A stretch of 64,000 nt of DNA from Yponomeuta sedellus. Taxonomy: Eukaryota > Arthropoda > Insecta > Lepidoptera > Yponomeutidae. The DNA lies in NCBI GenBank assembly GCA_934045075.1, contig OW203745.1, positions 13,922,184 to 13,986,183 of the forward strand. The letters are read 5' to 3'. The translations under genes were made by a program, and so were the position numbers. Shown one piece after another: positions 10,986-24,900 of this stretch (the first letter of the stretch is position 1; each line of letters begins with the position of its first letter). The notes below the pieces were generated by a model, which worked only from the letters and a program-made list of their open reading frames with translations, was not told the origin of the DNA and ran no database searches.

Positions 10986-11731
10986 CAGCGTTAGATTTTT
11001 TTTCAGGCTGACGATGCCTTACATTGTAGTCATGTTTAACGGGTCTAATCGGGGTTTGACTAGTTAAATGAATAACAATAAAAGAAATAAATCACTCAGC
11101 TGGTACTCGTCCACAGTTGGACAAAGGCCAAGGCATGCCACTAACTCTGAAATAGTAGCCTTGTTGCCTAAGTGATCTTTTTCAAGTTTTTTATTGCTAT
11201 ATAAATCATCTCATTAAGTAGATGCAAAAAGGCCAATATATACATATATATATATATAGATATTGCTATATCTCACCCTTTCCAACGCGATGGTATAGAA
11301 TGGTAATAATAACTATTTCTCGATAATTGCCAGGCAATTATTATGTATAATAATTATTTATTTAGCAAAACGTTTAATTATGTAGCTAAAATTATTTCAC
11401 TTAAATAATGTTTCGCTAAATATTAGCTTCTGTTGCTGTGCTAGGCGAGAGCCTGTGTTACAGCAAGCAGTGCCAATTCCCGCCATGGTACCTATTTGTT
11501 TATTAACTCTATCATTGCTGTAGTTAAGTTTATTATGTCCCTAGGATATCTATTACTTTGGAATGCTCAGAAATGTGCGATATCAAAATCACCGTCATTA
11601 CCCCAATTAAGCCCATAGCCTCTCTCTCTGAGAGACTATGCTCAGTCAGTGGGTTCACGTTTTTAGACTGCATAAAAAATAAGACACAGCAAAAAGAATA
11701 GAAATAACAGCAAATTCCTTTTCTCTTGCAG
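10986..11731. other. Intergenic or intron sequence upstream of lig coding exon 1
   Basis: AT-rich. It includes a short (TA)n tract around 11240-11262. A pyrimidine-rich run TTCCTTTTCTCTTGCAG ends at 11731 and serves as the acceptor of the first coding exon. Confidence 0.4.
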
Positions 11732-11769
11732 CTGCTTGTAAATAAAGGCTGTAAATATAGCACATAAAT
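11732..11769 (+). other. lig: lig 5' UTR segment
   Basis: A 38-nt leader lies between the acceptor (TCTCTTGCAG, ending 11731) and the start codon. It contains an in-frame TAG at 11758-11760, which fixes ATG 11770 as the start for this transcript. Confidence 0.6.
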
Positions 11770-11898
11770 ATGAGTTTGGGTGCGCGCGCCACCAAAGGTG
11801 GTGCTCGGGTCAGCAAGGACGGCAGCAAGACTCACACTCAAGACAAGGGGAGCAAGGGACCCGACAAGCCACAGCAAAAGGAGAAAGTCAAGCCACAG
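11770..11898 (+). CDS. lig: lig exon 1 (residues 1-43)
   Basis: Opens MSLGARATKGGARV and ends KEKVKPQ before CAG|GTGAGC. It is 129 nt and ends in phase 0. The last 70-85 nt together with the donor are repeated six more times in the following intron. Confidence 0.8.
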
Positions 11899-14800
11899 GT
11901 GAGCAACTCAGATATTTTTTCAGGCCCATTCATTATACAGAGACAATACGAGTCAGAACGTTTGCCCACCGATTTAATTTGCTTTCCCGGGCAATCAATT
12001 AGCTAGTAGTAAGTGTTCGGGCGATCATGGATTAGCAGAACGGCGGCAAGACTCACACTCAAGACAAGGGGAGCAAGGGACCCGACAAGCCACAGCAAAA
12101 GGAGAAAGTCAAGCCACAGGTGAGCGAGCAGCTATTTTTTCAGGCCCAATCATTATACAGAGACCACATGTAGGTCAGAGCGTTTGCCGACAGATTATCG
12201 TCGGCTGCTAGATTTTCACTCAAGACAATGGGTAGTAAGGGACCCGCAAGCCGCAGGAAAAGGAGAAATTCAAGCCACAGGTGAGCAATAGTGCTATTTT
12301 TCCTGGTCCAATCATTATACAGAAACCACATTTGAGTCACAATGTTTGCTTTCTGATTTACGCTGATTGCCCAGGCAATCAATTAGCTAATAAGTGTTCG
12401 GGCAACCATAGATTAGCAAGAACGGTGGCGAGACTCACACTCAAGACAAGGGGAACAAGGGACCCGACAAGCCACAGCAAAAGGAGAAAGTCATGCCACA
12501 GGTAGGCAATAGTGTTATTTTTTGTGGTCCAATTAGTATACAGTAACAACATTTCGGTCACAATGTTTGTACACTGATGTAGGCTGATTGCCCGAGCAGT
12601 CCATAAGCTAGTGAGTATCCGGGCAATCATAGATTAGCAGAACGGCGGCTAGACTCACATTCAAGACAAGGGCAACAAGGGACCGGAAACAGCAAAAGGA
12701 GAAAGTCAAGCCACAGGTGAGCAATAGTGCGATTTTTTCTGGTCCAATCGCTATTCAGAAACAACGTTTTGGTCACAATGTTTGCCCACTGATTACGCTG
12801 ATTGCCCGAGCAATCCATTAGCTAATGAGTTTCCGGGCAATCATAGACAGCTAGGACCGCGGCTAGACTCACATTCAAGACAAGGGGGAGCAAGGGACCC
12901 GGCAAGCCACAGCAAACGGAGGAAATCAAGCCACAGGTGAGCAATAGTGCGATTTTTTCTGATCCAATCGCTATTCAGAAACAACGTTTGGGTCACAATG
13001 TTTGCCCACTGATTACGCTGATTGCCCGAGAAATACATTAGCTAGTGAGTTTCCGGGCAATCATAGATAGCTAGGGCCGCATCTAGACTCACACTCAAGA
13101 GAAGGGGAGCAAGGGACCCGACAAGCCACAGCAAAAGGAGAAAGTCAAGCCACAGGTGAGCAATAGTGCGATTTTTTCTGGTGAACCATTATACAAAAAC
13201 AACATGTGGGTCACGTTGTTTTCCCACTGATTTACGCTGATTGCTCGACATTAACATTAACTGTCTATTAACTTATAGGCCGCAAGGAGTAAGGTAACCT
13301 AGTAGGTTATATTCAGAAAGTATTAGGGTATTTTTAGAACAAAAACGTTCTTAACTCATTCCGGAATCACTTGAATTTTTGTCCTGTCTTGTCTATCTTT
13401 GTGTACGAAAAGGTACGCTCTTATTTGAGGAGCTTTATCACGGTCAACACAGATGGAGTTCGTGTCGCTTCTGACTGGTTGGACTTTGACTTTTGACCGA
13501 CAAAAATTTAAGTAAGTGATTTCGTAATTAAGTAAAGACTATTGGGGCTATTAGTGGGTGAGAAACGTCTTTTTTGCAATTATCCAGTGAGATTTTTCTT
13601 GAACCAACTGTACGGGCACTTGGTTAAAAAAAACTGGTTGTGGTTGGGAAATTGGGAAGTTGGAAAATTATTTTTCAGCGATTTTAGCTGAACTTGTATA
13701 ATATAATAGTATAATAATATAATAATATTTAGTATAATAATTGTAAATATTAGTATAATATTTAGAAATTTGTCGATATGGGCAGAGTATCCAATGAAGT
13801 TTGTTTGCAGGCTACCACAGAACAGCTCCGGATGGCTCACATGATCGATCGTAAGAACGAAGATGCGTCCGATGTCCGGAGAATGGTGAGGACTGACTCT
13901 TGTATATTTGGTTTTCTAAGTTCATACGGCGTCTCTTAGCAACGCTAAGTAAGTGAAGTGGTCACTGAATCAAAAACCGTACCTTTTGTTTCTTCTGATG
14001 TGTTAATTAGTACTAATACTTTTATTTTTCTTCTTCCTGTAATAAATCAGAAAATTCAACGCAATTACATTAAACATCCTATTTGTTGAACGTCTTCGTC
14101 TCAAAAAAATCAGATATTTCAACATAATTACACTTAACATCCTGTTTTTGATGTCTCTATCTCCTTCTTTTTCGTCTTCTAAAAAACAGAAATTCTATCA
14201 ACATAACGAAATTTATACTCCTCACATCAGCCTGTTTGTTGAACGTCTCCATTTCCTTCTTTTTCTTCTTCTAAGAAAACAGAAATTTATATCAACATAA
14301 TGAAATTTATACTCCTCACATCAGCATGTTTGTTGAACGTCTCCGTTTCCTTCTTTTTCTTCTTCTACAAAAACAGAAATTTATATCAACATAATGAAAT
14401 TTATACTCCTCACATCAGCCTGCTTGTTGAACGTCTCCTTCTGTTTCGTCTAAAAAAAAACAGAAATTTATATCAACAAACGACATTTATACTCCTCACA
14501 TCAGCCTGTTTGTTGAATGTCTCCGACTCCTTCTTTTTCTTCGTCTAAAAAATCAGAAATTTATATCAACATAACGAAATTTATACACTTAACATCAGCC
14601 TGTTTGTTGAACGTCTCCGTCTCCTTTTTCTTCTTCTATAAAATCAGAAATTTATATCAACGTAATTACACTTAACGTCCTATTTGTTGAATGGTCTAAA
14701 AACACAATTCTTACTCTGATCTTATGCCAAATTGAAATAGATTTCTGCTTGTATGCTAATTTCCTCGCGCTTGAGATACATACACAAGATCGCGTCTGAA

Positions 14801-17800
14801 TTCCGGAGGCGTAAACAGAGCCCAGACTACATTACCCACAATCCTAGCAATCTCTTTCGCTTCATCAACATTCACTAGTATCAAGAAGTAAATCTTACGG
14901 CACTACCCTCTTCCATTATCCACATAACCTAAACTTAGCTAGAAGAAAATACTAATTACTATGAAGCTCGCGTTTGTGCGCCCCTTATTGTGCAATGAAG
15001 ATTTTTTTTCAATTCAATGACATTCCTCTGTTGCGGCCGTGTTGTCTCTCTACTCTGTGACTGCAGTCACGCCGCTCAACCTACTCTGTGATGTTTTTTT
15101 TCTCGTCAGCAAATCAAAACGGAGAAGAAACCGATCTAGACGACTAGACCGGTTTCTTTTCCGTTTTTATTTGCTGTATTTTCGTGCATATATAAAAAGT
15201 TCATTTAGACCAGCTCAAGACTTCAGGCCTTATCACATTAGGGACCATCCATAAATTACGTCACACGTTAAGGGGGAGGGAGGGGGTCGACGAAGTGCCA
15301 CAGGGGGGTAGGAGGGGCTCCAAGAGTTCTTGACGTCACATTTCCATATCTACGTGTTAAAACACGAACTTCTATAACGAAATACACAAAACATTTGCAA
15401 CTCGTGACATAAATCTAAATTCGGAACTGCTGTTTAAATTCAAAAACATTTGACTTCACACTAGGCGGGGAAGTCTCACAAATGTGACCAGCCGTGACAA
15501 GGGTCGAAGAAGGGGTCAAAAGTAACAAAATTCGTGTGAGATAATTGATGGATGGCCCCTTAGTCCTAAGAGAAGCTGTTTCAAAGCTCTGGCTTACCCA
15601 GGTCCTGGAGCTGATGGAGATGACGTGCCGCACCGAGGAGGAGGTCTGCTCGGCGCTGCACGACACCGATAACGACATGCAGGCCGCCTGCAACCTGCTG
15701 CTGGAGGACACGCCGCGGATACAGGTCCGAATAGCGACTAGCTTACTGAGACTAGCTTGCTATCCTAGCTTGAAACACTAGTCTCTTGTAACTCGGGCAT
15801 AAGCAATTTGATTGATTGATTTAGTGATTGATTTATTTGATTGATATGTAGATAAATCGATCGAAAACATCGTGAGGAAAGTTTTGTATTTTAATAAAAC
15901 AAAATACAATAAATTTAACAATGAAAAAAAAAATGTGAGCCCATACTCCCTCCTCTCAGAGAGAAAGCCTGTACCCCGCAGTTGGAAGTTTATAGGCTAA
16001 CCAAATTTAAAACTACAGTCTATTTATTCTTACTTGTCAAATTTAGTAAACAAGATTCTAACCTTAAAATTGAGATTAGATGCCTAAACTAGACATTTTC
16101 TCGCAAATTCATGAACTATGTTTATAAAATTGGCAGAGTGTTATCTAAAAGAGTGTTCCAGGTTACTTCATTTATGGAAATATGGCAGTTTTGGACTAAA
16201 AAGTCACAGTTTAAGGGTAGAATCTTGTTTACTTAATTGGACAAGTAAGAATAAAAAGACTAGTTTTAAATGTTGTTCGCCTATAAACTTCCAACTGCGT
16301 GGTACAGGCTTTCTCTCCGTATTACACCTCGACACTCAAGTTTCCTCACGATATTTTCGATCGATTTATCTACATATCAATCAAATGAATCAATCAATCA
16401 AATTCCTTATGCCCGAGTTACAGAAGGCTAGTTTTTCAAGCTAGGATAGCAAGCTAGTCTCAGTAAGCTAGCAAGCTAGTCTTCTGGCTTCGTGTACACA
16501 AAACTAGCTTCATTTCTGAGCTAGTAAGCCAGTTTGCAAGCCAAGACAGTTTTAATAGTAGGTACTAACTTAAAATAACTAATGTACTATCCTAGCTTGA
16601 AAAACTAGCCTCGTGCATCCCGGGCATTATTTGTAAACATAGGTGAATTTAATCGAAAATAAAAGAGTATTTAACTCCTTACTTTTTCTCCAACAGGGCG
16701 AATGGCAGACAAGAGAGAAAAAGAAGAAAAAGCCGGCGGCCGCTGTGGGCAACGGTGAGGTGGAGCCCCCGCCCCGCGACCCCCGCTCGCGCTCCGGGCC
16801 CCGCCCGCGTGAGTACATGCCAGCTACTGCAACACGCGCTCCATCTCGAGACATACCGAGATCCCGGGAGCCCGTAATATCGAGACCCCTAGATACCGAG
16901 ATCCCGCAAACATTATGCGGGACTCGATCTCGGTCGAAAACTTTGCAGGGTCCCGCTCACGACTGACGGGATTGATTACAGAGTAGCCAGTATCACGCAC
17001 GATATAATGTGCGCGAAAGCAATATTGCTTGTCAATACGTTTCTCACGGCGCTTCGCTTATAGTGTCCAGCTGTGGAAATTGGTGCACGTTCTTCGCTTT
17101 TTCTTTGGCTTACTGTAACATCAAAGGTATTTAGATGACAATGATGTCTAGATAAATGCTGCAATTTTGCTCTCCACTGGCATGCGATCTCGGTAATAAT
17201 TATTGACTTTGAATTTATGTTTATCTGTACTTTAAATAATAATAATAACTTCTACACAACACAATCACTTGTCTTGGTCCTAAACTAGGATACCCTGTAT
17301 TAAAGTAATCAAATACGGATATCACAAGCATGGTAATACACCCATGAGGACATATGTACAAATGTACGGCTAAAAAGAATAAGTAAAATAGAATGTCTTT
17401 AAGTAATCTTCCCAATGTAAATATTCTGAAGCACACATCTCGTGCTTGGTCAGTTGGTCTTTGACACGTAGTTTTTGCACTGGACGGAGCTTCGATTGAA
17501 TCAATCTCAATTTGAATATATACTACATTCACGTTTTTGTTCTTTTGTTTTTTTTTTTAATTGGTCTCTATCTAATTAATGGTGGTTATCAGCCGTGAAC
17601 TGTCACTTTCAATCAAATTTTCAATTATTTTTAGTTTTTTCAGTTTCGATGCATTGTAACCATGCAATAGCTCTCAGTCTTCCTGGATTGTACAATGAAG
17701 TAATGTAAGGTTCCCACTTGGCGCAGGGCGAGGCGAGGGCGAGGGCGCGGCGCGGGGCCGGGGCGCGGCGCGCGGGCGCGGCGGTCGCGGGGGGCGCGCG

Positions 17801-20800
17801 GGGCGCGGCGGTCGCCGGCTGCCGCCGCCGCGGCTGTCCGACGGCTCCGCCTGGCAGCCCGACGCCGACCACGGTCAGTTTTTACGTTTGACACAGCTAA
17901 TGCCACATCGCTACAAACTTATTTGTTCATCGGAAATCAAACACAGCCTTAAACAATATAAAATACGTAAAAGATATAACATAGCATTGATCACTTCAAT
18001 ACTAAAGAACAAAACCAATCATCCTTCTTCAAGCATTCCCTCGCATACACACGTATGTGTGAACGTGTACACATACGTGTGTATACACACAAACATAGAC
18101 ACATATGTACACACGGCGCCGAAATGTATCCCCCCGCCCCCGGCGGCAACATCGGCGATTCGTTCTCACTATAACGTCATTTGTATGTGTATCTCATCCT
18201 GTTGTAACACACATAATAAAAGAACCAGCCTCACTGCACCAAAATATATCTCCAGCCCTCCAGGTGGCAAAATCAGCGACTCGTTCTTCCTATGAGATTA
18301 TTTTTAATCCTAATTCTAAGCTAACACAGTTTTTTTTATTTTTATAAGTAATGTAACTAATCCTGTTGTGACACCAATAAATAAAATTTAATTACTGGCC
18401 CACCTCGATATCAATCATGGTATAACAGTGGTTATACCATGATTGATATCGTGGGTGGTTAGGCCATACTCCACCACGGGTTGGTGGAGTAATGCAAGAC
18501 AGTGGCGGGCCTTACTGTCCGAAGTTATTACGCCGCCCCTAAGGCCTCTAACATGGCTTAACGACTGGCCCACCTCACGGCATCAAATGTATCCCCCCCC
18601 CCAGGCGGCAACATCGGCGACTCGTTCCCGCAGGCGGAGGACTGGGACAACGAGGAGTGGTCTGGCTCTCTCACCGACACCAAGGTACGAGTAAGTTGCA
18701 AACAAACAAACTAACAAAAACACACCACGCGCCGGAAAAGTGTGAGCATTTTCTGCAACACATTTCACGCACACTGCAGAGCAATCTGGGGCAAAATGTA
18801 ATCTAACTACTACGATTACATAAAGTAGTTGATAATCACTATTGCAAACTACATACAGTAATCAGAATAAGTAGTTACACATTTTGATTACTAACTGCAA
18901 ATTGTAGTTGCAATCACGATTACAAGATTACTTTTTATAAGTACATTTTTAAATAAACTTGCGTATAAAAAAACAAAGGCGTGGCGCGCGTGTCGTTCAT
19001 GTAGCAACTTGTCGTTTGCTACGTAGGTAATTAGAGCGCACTATCTACTCCCTGCATGTCGGTACATGTGTTTCTTTTTTGGTGCGACGCATGTAGGGTA
19101 GTGTATTTAATTGTGTCTGATAGTGTGCATGTCCGTTCGCTACTATTGTCCGAACGAACGGAAATATAAGTTTTTAAAACTCAGCTAATCAGTAATCTGA
19201 TTACAAAAAAGTAGTTAACTACGCCCTACACTGCTGTAGGGCACAGGCCTTCTATCAGAGAGACAGTATGGGCTTATCTACCACGCGTGCTCACCGCGGA
19301 TGGGCAAAAGCGCTGAGGTATTCGTACACGTCACACACAGGTTCGCTCACGCTGTTTTTTTTTTCACAGTTAGCGAATGTAACATTACAAATGTACATAA
19401 CTTAGAAAACAAAGTCATTGGTACATGTCCGCCCTGGGAACCTGGGTCTCACTTCCAAGTCCATTATTCTACCCTGTGGGCTACCGCCGCTCTAAGATAC
19501 TCGGATATACAAATAATAAGCAATAACTGCTCTGTATAATTATGGTTCAAAGACAAACGTGCGCCTTCTTCGTCACGCGTCAAGAGTAGAGGGACATGGT
19601 TTGTAGACTATTCTGCTGTTACTATTCTATTGGAACAGAAGGTATGACTTGTCGTGCCTTCTGTTCCAATGAACATAGATAGATAGATGAAACATTTATT
19701 TAAGGCCACAACACTCAAAATGCGACATAACGTTTACAAATATGCCCATAGTAATATGTTTTGGCCAACATGGGCCCCGCCCGCTTCAATTCTGCTAGCA
19801 AATCTCGTGGACATATTCACGACCATCCTCATCCAGCCGCTATTGTAAATCTGCCTTCGACAGTCTGTCCACTGAGGTAGTGGTCCAAAGCTCCATTTAA
19901 ATTATGTCGTTTAGATTAGGTTTTGGTGAGGGTAGAAGCATGTTAATATTTAACTGTTTTTTTATCATGCTACTCACCTGCAAAACTAAGTACTACAGTT
20001 TTTGTTATTCTAAAGTACCCAAAAAAGTTGAGTTCTTTTTTTTCAGCCATTTCTTGAAAGACCTACTTGGAGATATAAAAATAAAAAATTTTTTTTTATT
20101 AATCCAATACAGAGATTTAAAGATAAAAAAAAATATTTTTTTTATAATCCAAAAAGTAAAATACTCACAACATTGTATGTCTCTTACAGCTAAATATTTG
20201 ACATAAATTAATGTTGAAAGTCTTAAAATTATAATACACATTCATAATCCGCTATTTAACCCAGTGAAATTAACATTCGAAAAACTTGGCTCACACTTGC
20301 CAAAAGAGACCCCGACTCTTTATCAATTGAAACTCGGGTGTATTTTATATGAAGATCACTTTGATGTAAGTCCTATAATAATCAATGTCCACTGGCTCTG
20401 ACTGAAATATGCTTGTTTACATACTTTAAATGGTTTCAACTTTTCAAGATGGCGGATAGCGTTTTCGCCGTTACGAATTAAAGGAGGATAATTTTTTTTT
20501 ACTTTGCAGATTTTGCAGCCATCCTGCATACTTACTTAGCAATATTATTTCGGTTTCTTACGTTAAATACTACAGGAAATATTCATTTATCGCGTCAAAT
20601 TTGATACGTGTCAAATAGCGGATTACAATGAAAAAATTTTGTAGGTCGAAGGTTGATTTAATACACCAAATGAAACAATTTTTAAAATACTTTTTATTTC
20701 GAATGCATATCTTGTGCACTTAAAAAGTTATTGCAATTTTAAAGGTGTGATACTTAGTTTTGCCGGCCAGTGTATTATGTTCTACTTTCTTCAAATTATT

Positions 20801-21912
20801 CGTTCCAAAAAGTAACCCACACAATTTGCTAGCTTTGTTTGACTCGGCCAGCTTCAAGTTTGTTTTGAAGTACTAACATCAATTTAACTCGTTTTTTTTC
20901 TACAAAAGAATTCATATGGCTTCCGGAATAACCTTCAGCAAATGTTGAGCAACTTTTGGCTTTGCTTCTACGACATTTTTTGGTACTGATTCAAGTTTTC
21001 GTTGCGAAAGTTGTTTGAATAACACGAAAGCTATTAACGAGCTGGAAGAGAGACTGTATACTTACGCAACGTAATTATTTCTTCTTCTGGCTATATTATG
21101 TAGTCCTCGCTCATAGCCCCCTAATGAGCGCCAATTATTTACCTAGAAAAGATAAATTGTTTTTTAAAATATTATTTATGTGTGTTCACTATTAAATGTA
21201 TAATTATTAATTAAGTTCCTCAAGCCTGACTTTGAATAGAATAGGCAATAGAAAATGGTTCAGGATTGGTTAGGTTTCCTTCACCTCTGTTCTAATAGGC
21301 GTGACGACAGCATGAAACAATCAAAGATTTAACGATATTAGGGTAAAGTACATGATAAAATTACCCTCTAAGATAGCCCAACGTGGCGCTCTTTAGGGGA
21401 GGGCTATGTCTAGCAGTGGACTAGTATAGCCTTCGTTATCGTTATCAACCCTTGTATGACCCCACTGCTGGGGCACGGGTCTCTTCCAGCATCGTAGGAA
21501 GGTTAGGCCACGGGAGCCTAGTCCGGGTTGGTATAGCCTGACAACGACATATAAAAATTATTTTGATTTAAAACACTGATTTAGTTTTATACAAAGTAAG
21601 AGATTACCAATATGTTCAATAAAATAAAAGATTGTAATAATGCTTTATGCCATTTTGACTCAAACAGCCATCAAGCCGCGTGACGTCACGCTTAGGTAAA
21701 CATTAGTAAACTTCAACCGTGCTTTATGACAAGAATCCGCTGAAATTACAGTCTCATGGCATTTGATCTAGCGGCGCGATACGCCAAAATAGAGTTACTG
21801 CATTATAAGGATTAGAAGTAACTAGCTGACCCAGCGAACTTCGTACTGCCTAACAGTCGATTATTCAATTATTTTTTTATTGTTCTCTCCGTAAGACCCG
21901 TCCTCGTACATC

Positions 21913-21944
<32 letters not shown>

Positions 21945-24900
21945 ACCATTTATTTGCATTTTCACACACACATAACACGTACATAACACAAAGAATAAAA
22001 TAAAAAGATGAAAGCAACAAAACAGACACAGAAAACAAGAACATCCATTTTTGCCATACCAGGTATGGCAAGTGCCAGAAATACAGTCAATTAGTTACGT
22101 GGGTGTGGCAGATGCAAATGGGCTCCGGCTCAGCATGTGCTGGAAATACTCCAGCGCTGGTATTATGCCGGTACCCAGAGAAGACGGCGTGCTCAACTCG
22201 TAGAGGAAAAAAGAGCCAAACTGAGGTATAGGTAATATTAACTTAGATAATTATATAAAGTGTAAATTGTATATAATGCGTTACTTGAATAGCTGTGCGT
22301 AAATAATATTTAACGATCCTGAACTTCACGTACACGAAGCCGCAAGTTGTAAATTAATGAAAATAAAATAATAACGAGTAATTACGCAAATGTCGTGAAA
22401 TAAATTAATTATGTGATGTGATGTCATATAGCGAAAATTAAAATTATTATTATTAGCATTAGTGGCCATGTTAAAAATTCATAATTATAATATAATAGTA
22501 ATAATAAATAGACATGTCCATAGAATCAAAAATCCACCAAAAATTAAAGTAAGGAATGATAAAATAATATAAAATTTAGTTACACCGAAAGCAATTTCTG
22601 CCGGTCCAGCAGAAGCTTTCTAAGTTGTAACCTAAAGGTAGCCCTAGATTTTATTTGGCGGAGAGGAGGAGGTATGTCGTTCCAGCACTTCGTTGCCTGA
22701 AACCGGAAGCTGCCGCGGAAAGCGGCAGTTCGGTGATGTGGCACACGAAGTGGGTTGGATGTGATCCTAGTGGCGCCTCCCATAGCTCTCCTCCAAATGA
22801 GTTTTTCAAACAAGTACACTGGTTTTTTCAACGTGACTACACCGAAAAGTAAAGTTGCCATAAAAAGTTTTAGCCTATTATCCATCTTTAAGAGATTGGC
22901 ATTATTAATGTATGGCGTAACATGCGTCCGAGCGGGAATGCCAAAGCAATAACGGGCACAAGCGTTCTGGACTCGTTGAAGCAATTTCTGTGTTTTACCG
23001 TAAATACAAGGACCGTATACGGTAAAGGCATACGCTAGTTTAGAGAGTACTAGAGAATCGCAGAGAAGAACCCTAATGTTTACGCTCAGAAATCTCTGCA
23101 GTTGGTAAAGCAATTTAAGTCGGAAGAAGCAGTTACGCGCTAGTTCAACTACGTGTTTTTCAAAGCGTAAGTTACTGTCCATCACTACACCCAAGTTTCG
23201 GGCCTCATCGACAAATTCGAGACGCTTGCCATTTACACAGATCAAGGGGTCTGATGCCATGATTAACTCTTTTTGTTTTTTAGAACCCATAACCATTATT
23301 TTGGATTTACTTTGATTTAGCAGTAGACAATTATTTACACACCATTTATGGATAGCATCTAGGTCTTCATTTAATTGAACCGTAGCAGCAGCAACATTGT
23401 CAGCATCACAAGAGATGTAAATTTGTAAATCATCCGCATACAAGTGGTGTTTACAGTGTTTAATACATTTGACAATATCGGCTGAAAATATGGTATAAAG
23501 GAGAGGTCCAAGGATCGAACCCTGAGGAACTCCTCTCCTCACATCGCGAAATCTAGACCTAAGGTAAGACCCATCTGCCTTCTGTACCACCACTTGCTGA
23601 AGTCGGCCATATAAGTAGCTCTCGAACCACTTTATAGTTTTGCTCTCAAAACCATAATAGGAAAGTTTGGAAAGGAGCAAGTCAAAGTTTATTGAGTCAA
23701 AGGCCTTGGAAAAGTCTAATAAACCGAGAAAGGAGCCCCTACCCTCGTCCTGAGCTCCCAAGATATTGTCCACAACATCGAGGAGAGCAGTGGAAGTGCT
23801 ATGGAATTTTCGAAAGCCCGATTGATGTGAGGGTATAATATGATTAGCTTCACAGTATTTAATGACTTGGTTGTAAACGACCTTTTCCAATATCTTCGAA
23901 AGGTACGGCAGAATACTGATAGGCCTCAAGTCGTTAAAACTAGTAGGATTACTGTTCTTAGGTAGTGGAGTAACGGTGGCAACCTTCCACTGATCCGGGA
24001 ATGTACAGGACAGGATCGATTGGTTGACGATATGCGTTATCGCATTTAGAGTATCAGGAATAGTAAGGAGTATCATATCCCTGTTTATACTGTCAACCCC
24101 TTTCGCGTTGGATGTCAGATCTAAAATAATTTTTAAAATGGTGTTGCTGCCCACTGTATGTAAATTGAAATTAATATTGTCATTGTACCGGTTAAATTCA
24201 AAAAATGTCAAGTGTGAAATATTTACACGAGAATTAATAGGTAGATTCATAAAATGGTCATTTATCTCGTCAGGATATAGCAAATACTCCGGTATATAAG
24301 ATTTTGTCGGGTTAGACAAAACAGACCGCTTTAAATTGCGCCACAGCATTTTACCATTTTTTCTGTTTTTATTGATGTTATGTTCATAATAGGCCTTTTT
24401 TTCAAAGAACATACTTACATTAACCAAATGTTTTAGTGCCTTATATTCAGATCGATGTAAGTCCGATTTTGTACTTAAGAACCTGCAGTGTGCACTATTT
24501 CTAAGATACATCATGTGACGTACATTCTGGGTAAGCCAAGGCTTACTGTGTTCTCTGACAACAATCGACTTTTCAGGGGCATGGCTGTCAAAAAGTCCTA
24601 CCAGCGAGGCATTTAAAAAATAAACCGCCGTCTTTACATTCGCGCAATTTGTCACGTTATTCCAGTCTATTCGTGATAAGTCAACTTCAAACATCTCCCT
24701 ATTAATGGACGCTAGAGGCCTGAACGTAATTTTTTTCGGGGAAGAAATTTGTTTTTTTAAAACTAAATTTACCATAATCATAGCATGGCCGCCAAGCTCA
24801 GCAATATTTTGAACTGAAACATTTTTCACTGGCGCATCAGTACAAATGACGTCAATAAGCGACTGGCTGTGTGATGTAAAATGTGTCGGTTCCGTAACGT

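Larger units (their letters stand above)
17874..18604. other. Intron 5
   Basis: Contains an ACAC/TATG-rich simple stretch (18045-18110), two ectopic copies of the exon 6 acceptor region (about 18114-18170 and 18238-18295) and a SINE-like insertion at 18407-18563. Confidence 0.6.

Noticed and set aside
17621..17906. Minus-strand alanine/arginine-rich frames over exon 5
   Set aside because: They are shadows of the GC-rich RGG-coding exon. The + strand product matches the UBAP2 family.
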